From Paraburkholderia hospita (GTDB lineage: Bacteria; Pseudomonadota; Gammaproteobacteria; Burkholderiales; Burkholderiaceae): DNA of 64,000 bases. The position numbers and the translations under genes are program-made. The first letter of the stretch is position 1, and each line of letters opens with the position of its first letter. Shown here one piece after another: positions 42,131-51,397 of this stretch. The notes under the pieces were generated by a model, which had not been told where the DNA came from, did not search any database, and worked only from the letters and a program-made list of their open reading frames with translations. The stretch is from positions 186,001 to 250,000 of the forward strand of contig NZ_CP026108.1 of assembly GCF_002902965.1 (NCBI RefSeq), read 5' to 3'.

Positions 42131-42898
42131 TTAGTTCTGGTCGAGTTCGGGCTCCAGGACGCTGGGTTTTGGGGATGACTTTCTGAGGGATTCACCGGTG
42201 AGCGTGATCCGGTGATGACGCTGCATGAGACGGTCGAGCATTGCGTCGGCGATGGTCTCGTCGCCGATCCATCCATGCCAGTGCTCAATCGGTAACTGGC
42301 TGGTGATGATGGTCGCCTTTCCGGCCGAGCGGTCATCGATCATCTCGAGCAGATCGTTTCGGACCATCGCGTCGAGGGGAGCCATTCCCCAATCGTCCAG
42401 CAGGAGCACGTCAACGCGGGCGACCTGCAGCAGCCATTTTGTGAAGCCGCCATTGCCGTGCAGAACGCGAAGCTCCTCGCCAAGTCGCGGCACGCGCAGA
42501 TACAAGGCCGAATGCCCACGCCGGCAAGCGTATTGGGCCAGGGCGCACGCGAGCCACGATTTCCCAGCGCCGGTTGGACCGCTGATGAGCAGGCTGTAGC
42601 CGGCTTCGACCCAGTCACCGAGCGCGAGACTCGTGAGTGAGCGCGGATCGACGCCACGGCCAGCGCGCGTGTCGAGATCTTCAATGGCGGCTTGCGGATA
42701 CTTGAGGCGCGCCTGCTTGAGCAGTCGGGTACGACGGCGATCATCACGCCAGCTGGCTTCCCGGTCGACCAGCAGTGACAGGCGTTCCTCGAAGCTCAGG
42801 CTGGTCGCACCGGGCTGCGTCAATTGTTCTTCCAGGCCGTCAGCGAAACCGTCCAGCTTCAGGGTGCGCAGTTGCGTCAGTGTCTGTTGCATCATCAT
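42131..42898 (-). CDS. istB: IS21 IstB AAA+ helper ATPase
   Basis: Intact 255-aa AAA+ protein that assembles on target DNA and stimulates the IstA transposase. Walker A GPTGAGKS at 107-114, Walker B VDVLLLDDWG, arginine-finger region around HRITLTGESLRK. It starts 12 bases after the istA stop, the normal order. Its own function is intact although istA is interrupted. Confidence 0.95.
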   Translation of the reverse strand: MMMQQTLTQLRTLKLDGFADGLEEQLTQPGATSLSFEERLSLLVDREASWRDDRRRTRLLKQARLKYPQAAIEDLDTRAGRGVDPRSLTSLALGDWVEAGYSLLISGPTGAGKSWLACALAQYACRRGHSALYLRVPRLGEELRVLHGNGGFTKWLLQVARVDVLLLDDWGMAPLDAMVRNDLLEMIDDRSAGKATIITSQLPIEHWHGWIGDETIADAMLDRLMQRHHRITLTGESLRKSSPKPSVLEPELDQN

Positions 42899-42910
42899 GG
42901 TGGGTCTTCT

Positions 42911-43438
42911 TTATTGGTAGTAGCCGGGACCGCGTACATGCGCGTGGCTCGGGCTGATCCAGTCGGCAGGCGTTGCCACTGCAGCGCGGTCGCGGTTGTT
43001 GATCAGGATGTCGCGCACGTGGCGGTAACGGTGCACGCCCAGCTCCAGTGCTAGCGCACAGGCGGCTTCGAGACGTTCGCGGCCATAGCGACGTGAGAGC
43101 GAGAGCAATCCGAGGCACGCCCGATAGCCGTGTTCCGGATGGCGTTGCTCCTGCAGCAGCCGGGTAACAAGCGCGCCGGTTGCCGCGCCGATCTGCTGTC
43201 CCCAATGAATCAGCCGCTGCGGCGTCCATTCCAGATGAGCGCGGTGCGCCGCCGGCATGTGCTCGACGACGGTGGTGTAGCCGCCTGCGCGGTCGTTGCG
43301 TGCGTGGCTGGCGACACGGCGACCTCGATGCAGCAGTTCGACAGCGCCCGCCGTGATGCGCGCATCGAGCTTGAGACCGACCAGCGCGTGCGGCACGCTG
43401 TAGCGGTGTTTGTTGATCTCGACGTGATAGTCGATGTG
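42911..43438 (-). pseudogene. istA: istA, C-terminal segment
   Basis: Continues the IS21 transposase from the RIT junction: HIDYHVEINKHRYSVPHALV, then DRAGGYTTVVEHMPAAHRAH and LLSLSRRYGRERLEAACALA to the stop at 42911. Joined to the segment at 46885-47135 across the 6-bp duplication (CACATC on this strand) the frame is continuous ([13 protein letters not shown]). Confidence 0.85.
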
Positions 43439-43464
43439 TTCTGTGGTCGACCACAGAACACATC
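43433..43464. repeat. Perfect 32-bp palindrome at the RIT end
   Basis: Each half reads GATGTGTTCTGTGGTC. The outer six bases (GATGTG) are the target-site duplication; the inner ten (TTCTGTGGTC) recur at the inner ends of both RIT inverted repeats (43537-43546 and 46804-46813). Confidence 0.9.
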
Positions 43465-43552
43465 TTGTGTGGCCAAGCGATTTCTGTGGCCTTGGCGCTG
43501 ATGAGCTGCTTCCGGCGGAGATCCTCGCAGTCTAAAGACCACAGAAATCCAG

Positions 43553-44557
43553 TTAAAGTGAGCGCAGGAATCGCAGCAGGTCGGATTCCATTCGGCGCCG
43601 CGGCGCCTCGCCGGATGGCTGCAGTTGCGCCAAGGCACGCGACTTCATCTCCAGGTCGATCTGTGCGTAAATGTTGGTGGTGTTGAGCGACACATGGCCG
43701 AGCCACGCGCGGATGGTGTTGATGTCGACACCCGAGCGCAGGAGGTAGGTGGCCGTTGTATGGCGAATCGTGTGCGGGCTGACCCGCTTCGCACCGACCG
43801 CAGGGAACCTCGCCTCGATGCGCTTCGCGCAGCGCTCCACCACTGAGTGGACTCCGAATCTAGTAATCGACGTACCACGCCGGTTCAAGAATGCATGCTG
43901 GTCAGCTGGCCGACCAACAATCAGTGCCGAGATCTCCGCTGCCGTTTGCGGCCAGAGGGGACATAATCGCACTTTGTTGCCTTTGCCCAGCAATCTGACA
44001 AACGCGTTGCCGTTGCCATCTCGCGACTGCAATTGCAGATCCTCAACCTTAACCTGTGCAACTTCTGTCGCTCGCGCACCAGTGTTGTACAGGAACATCA
44101 GCAGCGCATGGTCACGCCTTCCCTGTGCCGTTCGTAAGTCTGCCGCAGCAAGAAGTGCATCCATCTCGGGTTTCTCAAGGTAGGGAATCTCGGGGCGTGC
44201 GAACTTACGGAATGGGATCGCTAAGACACGCCCGGACCATTCCAGGTGCTCTGGTCCGTATTCGCCCACGAATCGCGCGAAGCTATGTATGGCCGCGAGA
44301 CGTTGGTTGAGGGTTCTCGCGCCCACAGCTTTACCGGTCGTCGCTGTTGGGAGAAATCGGTTGATCAGGTCTCTGCTGATGTCGTCGAGCTTCAGCAGGT
44401 CAGGACGCGTTCGTAGTTCGCCCGCCGCGTAGCGAATGAGCCTGGCCAGCGTGTCGCGGTAGCTCAATTGCGTGCTTCGCGCCACACATCTTACCGTGAC
44501 GAGGTAATCGGCCAGGAAGCGTTTAATCCATGGGGCCAACAGGTTCAGATCGTTCAT
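43553..44557 (-). CDS. RIT tyrosine recombinase, third gene
   Basis: A 334-aa site-specific recombinase. An N-terminal SAM-like core-binding domain (IKRFLADYLVTVRCVARSTQ) is followed by the catalytic domain: Arg in TGARATEVAQVK, HTIRH in SPHTIRHTTATYL, His in LGHVSLNTTNIY with the nucleophile Tyr. Its start overlaps the stop of the middle recombinase (44554-44557). It is the last gene of the trio; the left inverted repeat follows immediately. Confidence 0.92.
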   Translation of the reverse strand: MNDLNLLAPWIKRFLADYLVTVRCVARSTQLSYRDTLARLIRYAAGELRTRPDLLKLDDISRDLINRFLPTATTGKAVGARTLNQRLAAIHSFARFVGEYGPEHLEWSGRVLAIPFRKFARPEIPYLEKPEMDALLAAADLRTAQGRRDHALLMFLYNTGARATEVAQVKVEDLQLQSRDGNGNAFVRLLGKGNKVRLCPLWPQTAAEISALIVGRPADQHAFLNRRGTSITRFGVHSVVERCAKRIEARFPAVGAKRVSPHTIRHTTATYLLRSGVDINTIRAWLGHVSLNTTNIYAQIDLEMKSRALAQLQPSGEAPRRRMESDLLRFLRSL

Positions 44558-45495
44558 GACTGGCTCTCCAGCGCGACGTATCGTCCGAGACGGTTCGACG
44601 CTTCCACGAGAAGTTCTGGCGACATAGGCAAATAGACCTGGGTGGCCGCTATGCTCGCGTGTCCGAGATAGGTCGACAGCAGAGGAAGAAGTCGCTGCAC
44701 GTCGGCACCTTGCTGATACCAGGTGGTCAAGCGATGTACAGCAAACGTTGCCCGCATATCGTGCAGACGCGGCTGATACCGGGCGCCGTCGTTGCGCCGA
44801 ACGCCAGCCTTTGACCTGAGCCTTGCAAATGCGCGTCGGATGCCGCTCCCGGTTGGCCGACCACCGTCACGACGGACAAACAGTGGCGTGTCGTCGCGAG
44901 TTTCGATGCTGATGGATGTGTGAACCGCCACCATATATTCGTGCAGGATGTGGACGAGTTGCATTCCAATTGGAACCCATCGTGTCTTGTAAAACTTCGT
45001 GTCGCGAACCGTGAGCATCTGCTGCGGCAAATCCACATCTGCGAGGCATAGGTGCAGTGCTTCGCACAGTCGTAGGCCGGTCCCGTATAAAAGCAGCACG
45101 AGGACCCGAAGGGTGCGTGCTTCAATCGGCGTCGCGCGGGCACACTCAAGCGCAGCGATCAGTCGGTCGACGTCGTCCTCGGAATACACATAGGGCTGGA
45201 AATCCTGATAGCAACGTGGTGTCCTGGCAGGTAGAGGAATGGCAGATACCAAGCCGCGTGCGAGCGCAAAGCGGAAGAAGCCCACGAGAGCAGAATGCTT
45301 GCGATGCCAATAGCGGCTGAGCGGTAGATTCCCATCGAGGAATGCTCGAACCTCCGTCTGCGAAATCGAACTGAGTTCCCGCTCACCTCCCACGTACTTG
45401 GCAAACAAGACAAGCACGCCATGAATACTATCGCCCTTACATCCACTGGCGTGGATAACCTGCACATACAGTGAGATTGCGTCAGCGAGCTTCAT
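44554..45495 (-). CDS. RIT tyrosine recombinase, second gene
   Basis: A 313-aa recombinase. Arg in GTGLRLCEALHLCLADVDLP, HxxR in RLHDMRATFAVHRL, His and nucleophile Tyr in YLGHASIAATQVYLPMS. HDMRA replaces the usual HxxRH, so the second box has Ala where His is typical; activity may rely on its partners, as proposed for trios. It overlaps both neighbours by four bases. Confidence 0.9.
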   Translation of the reverse strand: MKLADAISLYVQVIHASGCKGDSIHGVLVLFAKYVGGERELSSISQTEVRAFLDGNLPLSRYWHRKHSALVGFFRFALARGLVSAIPLPARTPRCYQDFQPYVYSEDDVDRLIAALECARATPIEARTLRVLVLLLYGTGLRLCEALHLCLADVDLPQQMLTVRDTKFYKTRWVPIGMQLVHILHEYMVAVHTSISIETRDDTPLFVRRDGGRPTGSGIRRAFARLRSKAGVRRNDGARYQPRLHDMRATFAVHRLTTWYQQGADVQRLLPLLSTYLGHASIAATQVYLPMSPELLVEASNRLGRYVALESQS

Positions 45496-46742
45496 AGAAA
45501 CCTCCCGAGATCAACGTCAGCCACCTGGCGCAAGCCGTTGATATCGACCTTCGCGTATAACGCCGTGGTGGCGGGATGGCAGTGTCCGAGGAAATCTCCA
45601 ATCTCCTTCATGGTTAGACCTCGTCCGAGAAGCTGGGTCGCACACGCGTGCCGCAAGGAATGCGGTCCATTGTGTTTGATCAACCGATCCATTGGCCTCA
45701 GCTGACGATTCACAACCTGCCAGATCGCGCTGCTGCCAAGTGGTTGATATGGACTACGCAACTGGAGAAACAGCTCCCGCCGATCAGACTTCACTCGAAC
45801 AAAGCGCAGATACCTCGCAAGAGCATCCGCTACGTCGCCGGCCAATGGAAACACAGCAACATGTGGGCTTTGCTTGGAACGATGCACGCGAAAAAGCGCT
45901 TCCTGCCAGTCAAAATCGTCGAGACACAGTCGGCGCACTTCGGCCACACGCAATCCGTACACCGCGAACATCATCAAGATCGCGCGATCACGAATCGCGC
46001 CGGGCCGGTTCCCCTCGAGATTCTCAAGGACACGAAGGACTTCCGGCCAGGACGGACCGGCAGGTAGTGCCTCGCCTTGATATACCCGCGGCGGTTGTAT
46101 CGACGACGATAAACCGGGGCGGCATTGCCCGTGTTCTTCCAAGTAGCGGATGAAACTGCGGATGTTGTAGCCATAGGTTTGCATCGACGCGCGCGTCAGA
46201 CCATCGCGGCTTCCCTTCGAGGCAAGAATGAGATCGATGGCTTTCCAGTCAAGTCGACGGATGTCATAGCCCTCGGCATTGACGAGCCGGAGAAACTCGG
46301 AGGCGCGACCGCTACGCGTGCGAATTGTTAGTGCAGAGAGATTACGCTCGTCGCGCATGAAGCGAGCGTAGGCCGCGATTTGTTCCGACCCAGGCTGCTC
46401 GCCGGTCAACGCTTGCGGTCGTCCAAGAAAACGCATCCAGTTCGTCGCTGTCGATAGATACGCCGTTCGGGATGCTTCCCCATCGGTGCGGGTAGGATTA
46501 GTCGCTCGACGGTTACGCCATCGATCTGCGAGCTTGCCAAGTTGAGCAGCGGTGAAGGAATCCGGTAACGTCCATCTCAATGCCTCTCCTATCCGCATCA
46601 TGTACGTTGCATTGCGAATCAAGGTCTTGCGGGAAGCCTGATGGCGTTGGATGTACTCGAGGTATCGAACCCGCTCGCGATAGAGCGGCGCGGTGGTGTG
46701 ACGGGCAACTGCAGCCGGGTCCTTGAAAAGTTGATCGAACAT
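45492..46742 (-). CDS. RIT tyrosine recombinase, first gene
   Basis: A 416-aa recombinase, the longest of the trio, with an extra N-terminal segment (about 60 residues) before the core-binding domain ([20 protein letters not shown]). Catalytic set: Arg in [43 protein letters not shown]. It lies just inside the right inverted repeat and probably carries the promoter of the trio. Confidence 0.92.
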   Translation of the reverse strand: MFDQLFKDPAAVARHTTAPLYRERVRYLEYIQRHQASRKTLIRNATYMMRIGEALRWTLPDSFTAAQLGKLADRWRNRRATNPTRTDGEASRTAYLSTATNWMRFLGRPQALTGEQPGSEQIAAYARFMRDERNLSALTIRTRSGRASEFLRLVNAEGYDIRRLDWKAIDLILASKGSRDGLTRASMQTYGYNIRSFIRYLEEHGQCRPGLSSSIQPPRVYQGEALPAGPSWPEVLRVLENLEGNRPGAIRDRAILMMFAVYGLRVAEVRRLCLDDFDWQEALFRVHRSKQSPHVAVFPLAGDVADALARYLRFVRVKSDRRELFLQLRSPYQPLGSSAIWQVVNRQLRPMDRLIKHNGPHSLRHACATQLLGRGLTMKEIGDFLGHCHPATTALYAKVDINGLRQVADVDLGRFL

Positions 46743-46884
46743 GAGGAGTCCTCCTTCCGCAAGAAAGCGGAAAGGTAATATTGCTCCTCAAATTGAGACC
46801 TGCTTCTGTGGTCTTCAGACTGCGACGATCGCCGCCGGAAGTAGCTCATCAGCGCCAAGGCTACAGAAATCGCTTGGCCACACA

Positions 46885-47135
46885 AGATGTGAACCGTCAC
46901 TGTCTTGAAGCGCGCGAGCTCATAGGGCTGTGCCGGCAGCGGCTGCAGTGCCGGCGCGTCCAGCTGGGCGAATGCGCTGGCGCGACATCCCGGCAGCTTC
47001 TGGAACGGCCTCTCATTCAGGTTCTTGAGCAGCGGGCGGATCGCCTCATTGACCGAGTGGACCGACTCAAACCGGTGATGACGCAGCCGCGCCATGATCC
47101 AGCGTTCGACGACCTGGACCGCAACCTCTACCTTC
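46885..47135 (-). pseudogene. istA: istA, middle segment
   Basis: [20 protein letters not shown], then [20 protein letters not shown] and [12 protein letters not shown]: the region of IstA that begins at the catalytic Glu (KVEVAVQ) and follows it. It is bounded by the serine-recombinase unit on the right and the RIT element on the left. Confidence 0.85.
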
Positions 47136-47178
47136 GGTTTCTCGCAAGTCAGCAACTGTCTGCCATGAGGAACGTCGC

Positions 47179-47457
47179 GTAGTCAAAGGCGCGTCCTTCG
47201 AGATTACCCACCCATTTCATCCAGCGCGTGGAAATCACTTTGTCCTGGTGAGTCGCAAGCAGAACTGGGGTGAAGATCGCGTGATGTATTACGACGCACA
47301 CAAGCGTCTGTGCTCGGTGCTGGCATCTTGGACCGATGTCCCGGAGCCAGATCTGTTCGCGCAGGCCTCCGCTGGACATTCCTGGTTTAGAACTGACGAT
47401 CTGCTTCGATTGCGTGCGCTCGTCGACGATTTATTGGGAGTGCGCGATGTCAAATAA
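47179..47457 (+). CDS. DUF5372-like protein
   Basis: About 92 codons, including [40 protein letters not shown] and [20 protein letters not shown]. The 'ITHPFHPxxGxxFxLVxxxxNWGEDRVxY' pattern and 'SLLASWTDVxEPD' are those of DUF5372, small proteins often next to recombinases. Similarity extends upstream of the GTG at 47248, up to about 47179 where no standard start codon is visible; the true start is unsettled. Its stop overlaps another short open frame (47446 onward) I do not trust. Confidence 0.6.
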   Translation, partial: VVKGASFEITHPFHPARGNHFVLVSRKQNWGEDRVMYYDAHKRLCSVLASWTDVPEPDLFAQASAGHSWFRTDDLLRLRALVDDLLGVRDVK

Positions 47458-47645
47458 ATTTCGCCGTTCACGTAAGGATAAATACGCCGATATGGAGATG
47501 ACGCTGGTTCTGACACATCAAGGATATCTCGGTTTTTACGGGGAAATAACCGCATCGTATATAATAGGCCAGATCACGAAGATACTTGACACATCAAGTG
47601 GCGCGGCGTACTTTAATTTCCATTACGTCAACGAGAGATCATGTA

Positions 47646-48098
47646 ATGACCAAGCCACCGTCAAAGCGCGATCGCCTACGCGAACTTGGTATTCTCAATC
47701 CTCATCCCGACCGAATACGGGCGCCATGGTTTCGATCGGGCGATTTCTTCGATCCCGACGATCTTGTTCAGGTCAAGTACGAGATGTTGCGTCATGTTCG
47801 GGTCGATGGCGCTTCCAAGGCCGAGGCGGCCGCCCTGTTCGGAATGTCCAGACCTACGTTCTATCAGGCAGAGAGCGCCTTTGCGCGCGAGGGACTGCCA
47901 GGATTGCTGCCAAAACAGCGTGGACCCAAAGGCGCACACAAACTCAACTCGGTGGTCATGGCGTTCATCGAGGAACGTCTGCAGCAAGACAGCAGCATTC
48001 GCGCTCGCGCGCTTGCGCAGGAAGTCGAAACCTGGCTGGAGCTTTCGGTCCACCCACGCAGTATCGAACGTGCGTTAGCACGCAAAAAAAAACCGTAG
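47646..48098 (+). CDS. Helix-turn-helix protein of the serine-recombinase unit
   Basis: A 150-aa protein: KRDRLRELGILNPHPDRIRA, a helix-turn-helix at about 56-85 (GASKAEAAALFGMSRPTFYQ) and a winged-like part (ALAQEVETWLELSVHPRSIE). It resembles DNA-binding subunits accompanying large recombinases. It ends RALARKKKP on a run of nine A (48084-48092) followed by TAG. The neighbouring -1 frame continues without stop to 48379, so slippage would extend the protein (next entry). The start ATG is at 47646. Confidence 0.7.
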   Translation: MTKPPSKRDRLRELGILNPHPDRIRAPWFRSGDFFDPDDLVQVKYEMLRHVRVDGASKAEAAALFGMSRPTFYQAESAFAREGLPGLLPKQRGPKGAHKLNSVVMAFIEERLQQDSSIRARALAQEVETWLELSVHPRSIERALARKKKP

Positions 48099-48379
48099 AG
48101 GATTCGCCTCAATTCCCTCTCCCATCGTCCGCGCTTGCCCATTACGAAGTGCTACGGGCCGACCTGCTCGGCGCAGGTCCTAAGTCAGAAGGCCACGCCG
48201 CCATACGCTTTCACGGCCTGTTGCACGGGCTGGCGATCCAACGCCCGGATGCTTCGCGCATCGAAGCTCCCGCTTCAACCGTGCCTGCTTCCAACTCAGT
48301 GCGGGATAACGGCGCGCTTGTTCGCGTGCTCGCCAACCTCGTACTGCGCACCCACGAGGAGCTTGCCCATGTCTACTAA
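48084..48379 (+). CDS. Probable -1 frameshift extension of the HTH gene
   Basis: From the A9 run the -1 frame reads KTVEDSPQFPLPSSALAHYE, VLRADLLGAGPKSEGHAAIR, FHGLLHGLAIQ and ends LRTHEELAHVY at TAA. It has no standard start with a ribosome-binding site after the run, yet its composition is protein-like and its stop overlaps the recombinase start by 11 bases, as in a coupled operon. Slippage on A9 would give a fusion of about 244 residues. Alternatively the run carries a sequencing or mutational indel. Confidence 0.5.
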
Positions 48380-50453
48380 CTCCGCTCTGAAGGTCACCGC
48401 AGAACATCTGCGGCGTGATGCGTTCCTCTACGTTCGACAGTCGTCGCTTCGTCAGGTGTTCGAGAATACCGAGAGTACGAAGCGGCAATATGCACTGCGC
48501 GATCGTGCCGTTACGCTCGGGTGGCCGATCGAACGCATTCACATTGTCGATAACGATCTCGGCATGTCCGGTTCCAGCGCCGAAGGGCGAGATGGCTTTC
48601 AGCATCTGGTCGCAGAGGTCGCCAATGGTCACGCCGGCATCGTGCTGGGATTGGAGGCGTCGCGCCTTGCGCGCAATAACGCAGACTGGCATCGCCTGAT
48701 CGAACTTGCATCGCTCACACAAACTTTGATTTGCGACGAAGATGGAATTTACGATCCCGGCCAATTCAATGACCGTCTTTTATTGGGCTTGAAGGGCGCC
48801 ATGAGCGAGGCCGAACTTCATGTTCTCAAAGGGCGGCTACAAGGTGGTATCAAGAACAAGGCACGCCGTGGCGAACTGGAAGTGCCGTTACCCATCGGGC
48901 TTGTTTACCACCCGAACGGCTCAGTGGTTCTCGATCCTGATCAACAGGTCCGAGGCGCGCTGCAGTTGCTATTCGATACGTTTCGGCAGGCTGCGTCAGC
49001 TACAGCCACGGTCAAACGATTTCGCCAGGAAGGCTGGCTGTTTCCGCGTCGCATCCACCGGGGGATTGGCAAGGGAGACCTGATTTGGGGACCGCTGGAA
49101 CACTGTCGCGTTATCCAGATATTGCACAACCCCCGTTATGCCGGGGCCTTCGTATACGGTCGCACACGCGGAGTATATCGTCAGGGACGCAAATACTTCG
49201 GGCTTAAGGTTGACCGAGAGAATTGGCAGGTGTTAATCCAGAATGCACATCCCGGCTTTATTGATTGGGACGAGTTCGAACGCAACCAGGCGACGCTTAA
49301 GCAGAATTTAACGGGATTCGGGCGCGATCGACGAGGCAGCATGCCACGTGAGGGCGTTGGGCTCCTGCAGGGGCGCGTCGTGTGCGGAGTGTGTGGCGCA
49401 CGCATGCGTGTACGGTATCAGGTCGTCGGTAATAAACTCGAACCCTACTATATGTGCACGGAGAACCCAGTGCGCCGTGCCAGCAAACCCTGCCAATCGG
49501 TTCGCGGAAGTGCCATCGACGACGCGATAGGCTCGCTTCTTTTAGAGAGTGTCGCACCGGCCGCTCTCGAGGTCGCGCTAGCTGTCGAAGACGAGATCTC
49601 TGGGCGCGTCAAACAGGCCGCCGATCAACGTCAGAACCAACTGGCCCGAGCTCGCTACGATGCCGAGCTCGCGCGTCGTCGGTATATGAGTGTCGATCCC
49701 ACCAACCGGCTTGTCGCTGACACGCTCGAGGCGGACTGGAACGAACGTCTGCGTGTGCTCGACGGATTGCAACAGGAGAACGAGCGACTCCAGAACGCCG
49801 ATCACAAGCTGTTAAGCAGCGATGCGCGAACCAAGATCCAGTCGCTCGCCGAAGACTTCCCTCGTGTTTGGAATGATCAACGAGTCGTTCCGCTCGAGCG
49901 CAAGCGCATGGTCGCTTTGCTCATCGAAGACGTCACCCTGGTCAAATCCGAACGCGTCGCAATCCATGTACGCTTTCGCGGCGGCCGAACTACCTCATTG
50001 GAGATCGATAAGCCCAAGCCTATCGCACTGATTCGAAAGACGCGGCCGGAAGTCGTTTCGAAGATCGACAAACTTCTCGAAACCGGCTCGGACCGACAGG
50101 TCGCCGAACAGCTTAATGCACTCGGCTATACAAACTGGAAAGGCGAAACGTTCACGCACAAGAAGGTCTACCTCGTACGCACTGCGTACCGGCTCAAGAG
50201 CCGGTTTGAGCGCCTGCGCGAACGCGGCATGTTGACGGCCAACGAACTCGCCGCACAACTCGGGGTCTGTCCGACCAGCATCCACCTATGGGCCCGGCGC
50301 GGGCTGTTGCGTCAGCATCGCTACGGAAATCTGCATCGCTGTCTCTATGAACCCGTCGGCGACGTCGTCCTGGTCAAAGGCCAAGGCGGCCGCTACAGTT
50401 CGACACAACCGACGTTTATCGCTGTTCCACCAACCGCACAAGGTGCAATATGA
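48369..50453 (+). CDS. Large serine recombinase
   Basis: A 694-aa recombinase. Resolvase-type catalytic domain at 15-155: nucleophile Ser25 in AFLYVRQSSLRQ, then GMSGSSAEGRDGF, LEASRLARNNADWHRLIEL and the end of the domain. A recombinase domain follows (RRGELEVPLPIGLVYHPNGS, RRIHRGIGKGDLIWGP), then a zinc ribbon (VVCGVCGARMRVRY with later C and C), a coiled coil (about 420-480) and a C-terminal helix-turn-helix region (TANELAAQLGVCPTSIHLWA). The ATG at 48369 overlaps the upstream frame. It appears intact and would excise or insert the unit. Confidence 0.9.
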   Translation: MSTNSALKVTAEHLRRDAFLYVRQSSLRQVFENTESTKRQYALRDRAVTLGWPIERIHIVDNDLGMSGSSAEGRDGFQHLVAEVANGHAGIVLGLEASRLARNNADWHRLIELASLTQTLICDEDGIYDPGQFNDRLLLGLKGAMSEAELHVLKGRLQGGIKNKARRGELEVPLPIGLVYHPNGSVVLDPDQQVRGALQLLFDTFRQAASATATVKRFRQEGWLFPRRIHRGIGKGDLIWGPLEHCRVIQILHNPRYAGAFVYGRTRGVYRQGRKYFGLKVDRENWQVLIQNAHPGFIDWDEFERNQATLKQNLTGFGRDRRGSMPREGVGLLQGRVVCGVCGARMRVRYQVVGNKLEPYYMCTENPVRRASKPCQSVRGSAIDDAIGSLLLESVAPAALEVALAVEDEISGRVKQAADQRQNQLARARYDAELARRRYMSVDPTNRLVADTLEADWNERLRVLDGLQQENERLQNADHKLLSSDARTKIQSLAEDFPRVWNDQRVVPLERKRMVALLIEDVTLVKSERVAIHVRFRGGRTTSLEIDKPKPIALIRKTRPEVVSKIDKLLETGSDRQVAEQLNALGYTNWKGETFTHKKVYLVRTAYRLKSRFERLRERGMLTANELAAQLGVCPTSIHLWARRGLLRQHRYGNLHRCLYEPVGDVVLVKGQGGRYSSTQPTFIAVPPTAQGAI

Positions 50454-50460
50454 AGCGTAC

Positions 50461-51212
50461 GCCTTGTCCTGCGGACGATATACGCGTGCAGGAAGGAATG
50501 ACGTGCCGTAGTGACGCGCAAAGTCCAGCACGGTGTCGCTGGCGCGAGGTTCATAGCGGTCGGGATCGGCAATCATCGCGCGCGGGTTATCCGGCACGAT
50601 CAGCTGCGGCACGCCACCATAGAAGGTCAGCGCACGTGCGATGCCGCCCAGCCAGTCCTCCATCGTTTCGGCTGGCGTCGCGCATGCGAACGTGTAACTC
50701 GATGCGCCCATGGCTGCCACGAAGATGTGCGCGCGGCGTCCAGTCGTCAGCGGCAACGTGGGGCCGGCGAAGTCGACAAACAGTTTCTCGCCGGCGCGGT
50801 GAATCTGACGCATCGAGCGCTTCAGGCGTTTCGTGAACGCCTTGTAGTGCTCGCAGAACTGCGTATAGCGGTAGGTCTGCCGGTCCGCGAACTCGGCCTG
50901 GTACTCCTCCCACAGCAACGTAAGCGTCATGCCCTTGCGAAGCAGCTCCTGGTGGATGCGTCCGTAGTCGGGCTGGGCGTAGCCTGCTGGCCCCGTGGGC
51001 TTGCCGAGGAGCCGCCGCTCGAGGTCGCCTTCATCCATATCGCAGGCGCTTGCCCAGTCCAGCCCGGCGGCACCGGCCAGTCCTATGTACTTCGTGACCA
51101 CGCCCTTGGATATGCCCAGTGACGCGGCGATCCGATCGTGCGAGAAACCGCCGTCGAATTTAAGTCGTAAAACGTCGTTGATCATGCGCATGTTCATCCG
51201 GTGCGCGGGCAT
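50461..51212 (-). pseudogene. istA: istA, N-terminal segment
   Basis: Starts MPAHRMNMRMINDVLRLKFD with a helix-turn-helix (FSHDRIAASLGISKGVVTKY), then the DDE core: Asp in EKLFVDFAGPTLPL and Asp in VPQLIVPDNPRAMI; ends SFLPARVYRPQDKA at the junction with the serine-recombinase unit. The catalytic Glu is in the next segment (46885-47135), so the insertion separates it from both Asp. Beyond the junction the frame runs into the unit to 50286. Confidence 0.85.
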
Positions 51213-51292
51213 GCTCTCTCCGGCAAAAGCCGGCGAGCATAGCCCGCGTAGTTGATGTCATGCGCAACGCCAATCCTGCCTTCCGGTCCGCT

Positions 51293-51380
51293 CGGTCACG
51301 TTCCCGAAATGCCCGGTCACGTTGCCGAAATCGCCGGTCACCATCCCGAAACGGCCGGTCACGTTCGTCCGAAATACGCA
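51293..51380. repeat. IS21 right terminal repeats
   Basis: Four imperfect copies of GGTCACGTTxCCGAAATxx at 21-22-base spacing, ending in the terminal GAAATACGCA. They are inverted relative to the left-end copies. Confidence 0.85.
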
Positions 51381-51397
51381 GTAGCGATCGCGTCAAG

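Larger units (their letters stand above)
43439..46884. mobile_element. RIT element (recombinase in trio)
   Basis: Three adjacent tyrosine recombinase genes on one strand with four-base overlaps, the hallmark of RIT elements. Inverted repeats of about 80 bp: 43465-43546 and 46804-46884, matching at nearly every position (for example TTGTGTGGCCAAGCGATTTC at both ends). The 6-bp sequence GATGTG stands at 43433-43438 and 46885-46890, the direct repeat of the target within istA. Removing the element restores istA. Confidence 0.88.
47136..50460. mobile_element. Large-serine-recombinase unit inserted in istA
   Basis: About 3.3 kb between istA segments ending DKA (right) and starting KVEVAVQ (left). 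It holds a DUF5372-like gene, a helix-turn-helix gene with a possible frameshift extension, and a large serine recombinase, all on the plus strand. I see no inverted repeats at its ends, as expected for serine-recombinase transposons. Exact ends may be off by a few bases. Confidence 0.7.
42041..51380. mobile_element. IS21-family element with two nested insertions in istA
   Basis: Left end TGCGTATTTCGGCGAACGTG (42041) and right end, read inward, TGCGTATTTCGGACGAACGT (from 51380) are inverted repeats. Inside each end the transposase-binding motif GGTCACGTTxCCGAAAT is repeated (two copies left, four right). The element carries istA and istB on the minus strand. Without the two insertions (43439-46884 and 47136-50460) it would be about 2.6 kb, the usual IS21 size. 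Confidence 0.88.

Noticed and set aside
47336..48379. 348-codon open frame as one gene
   Set aside because: Its first part overlaps the DUF5372-like gene out of frame and its middle is a shadow of the helix-turn-helix gene; only the part after 48084 looks coding.
51293..51380. Regular 21-22-base repeats, possible CRISPR
   Set aside because: Too few and too short, no unique spacers of constant length, and they match inverted copies at the other end of the IS21 element: transposase-binding sites.
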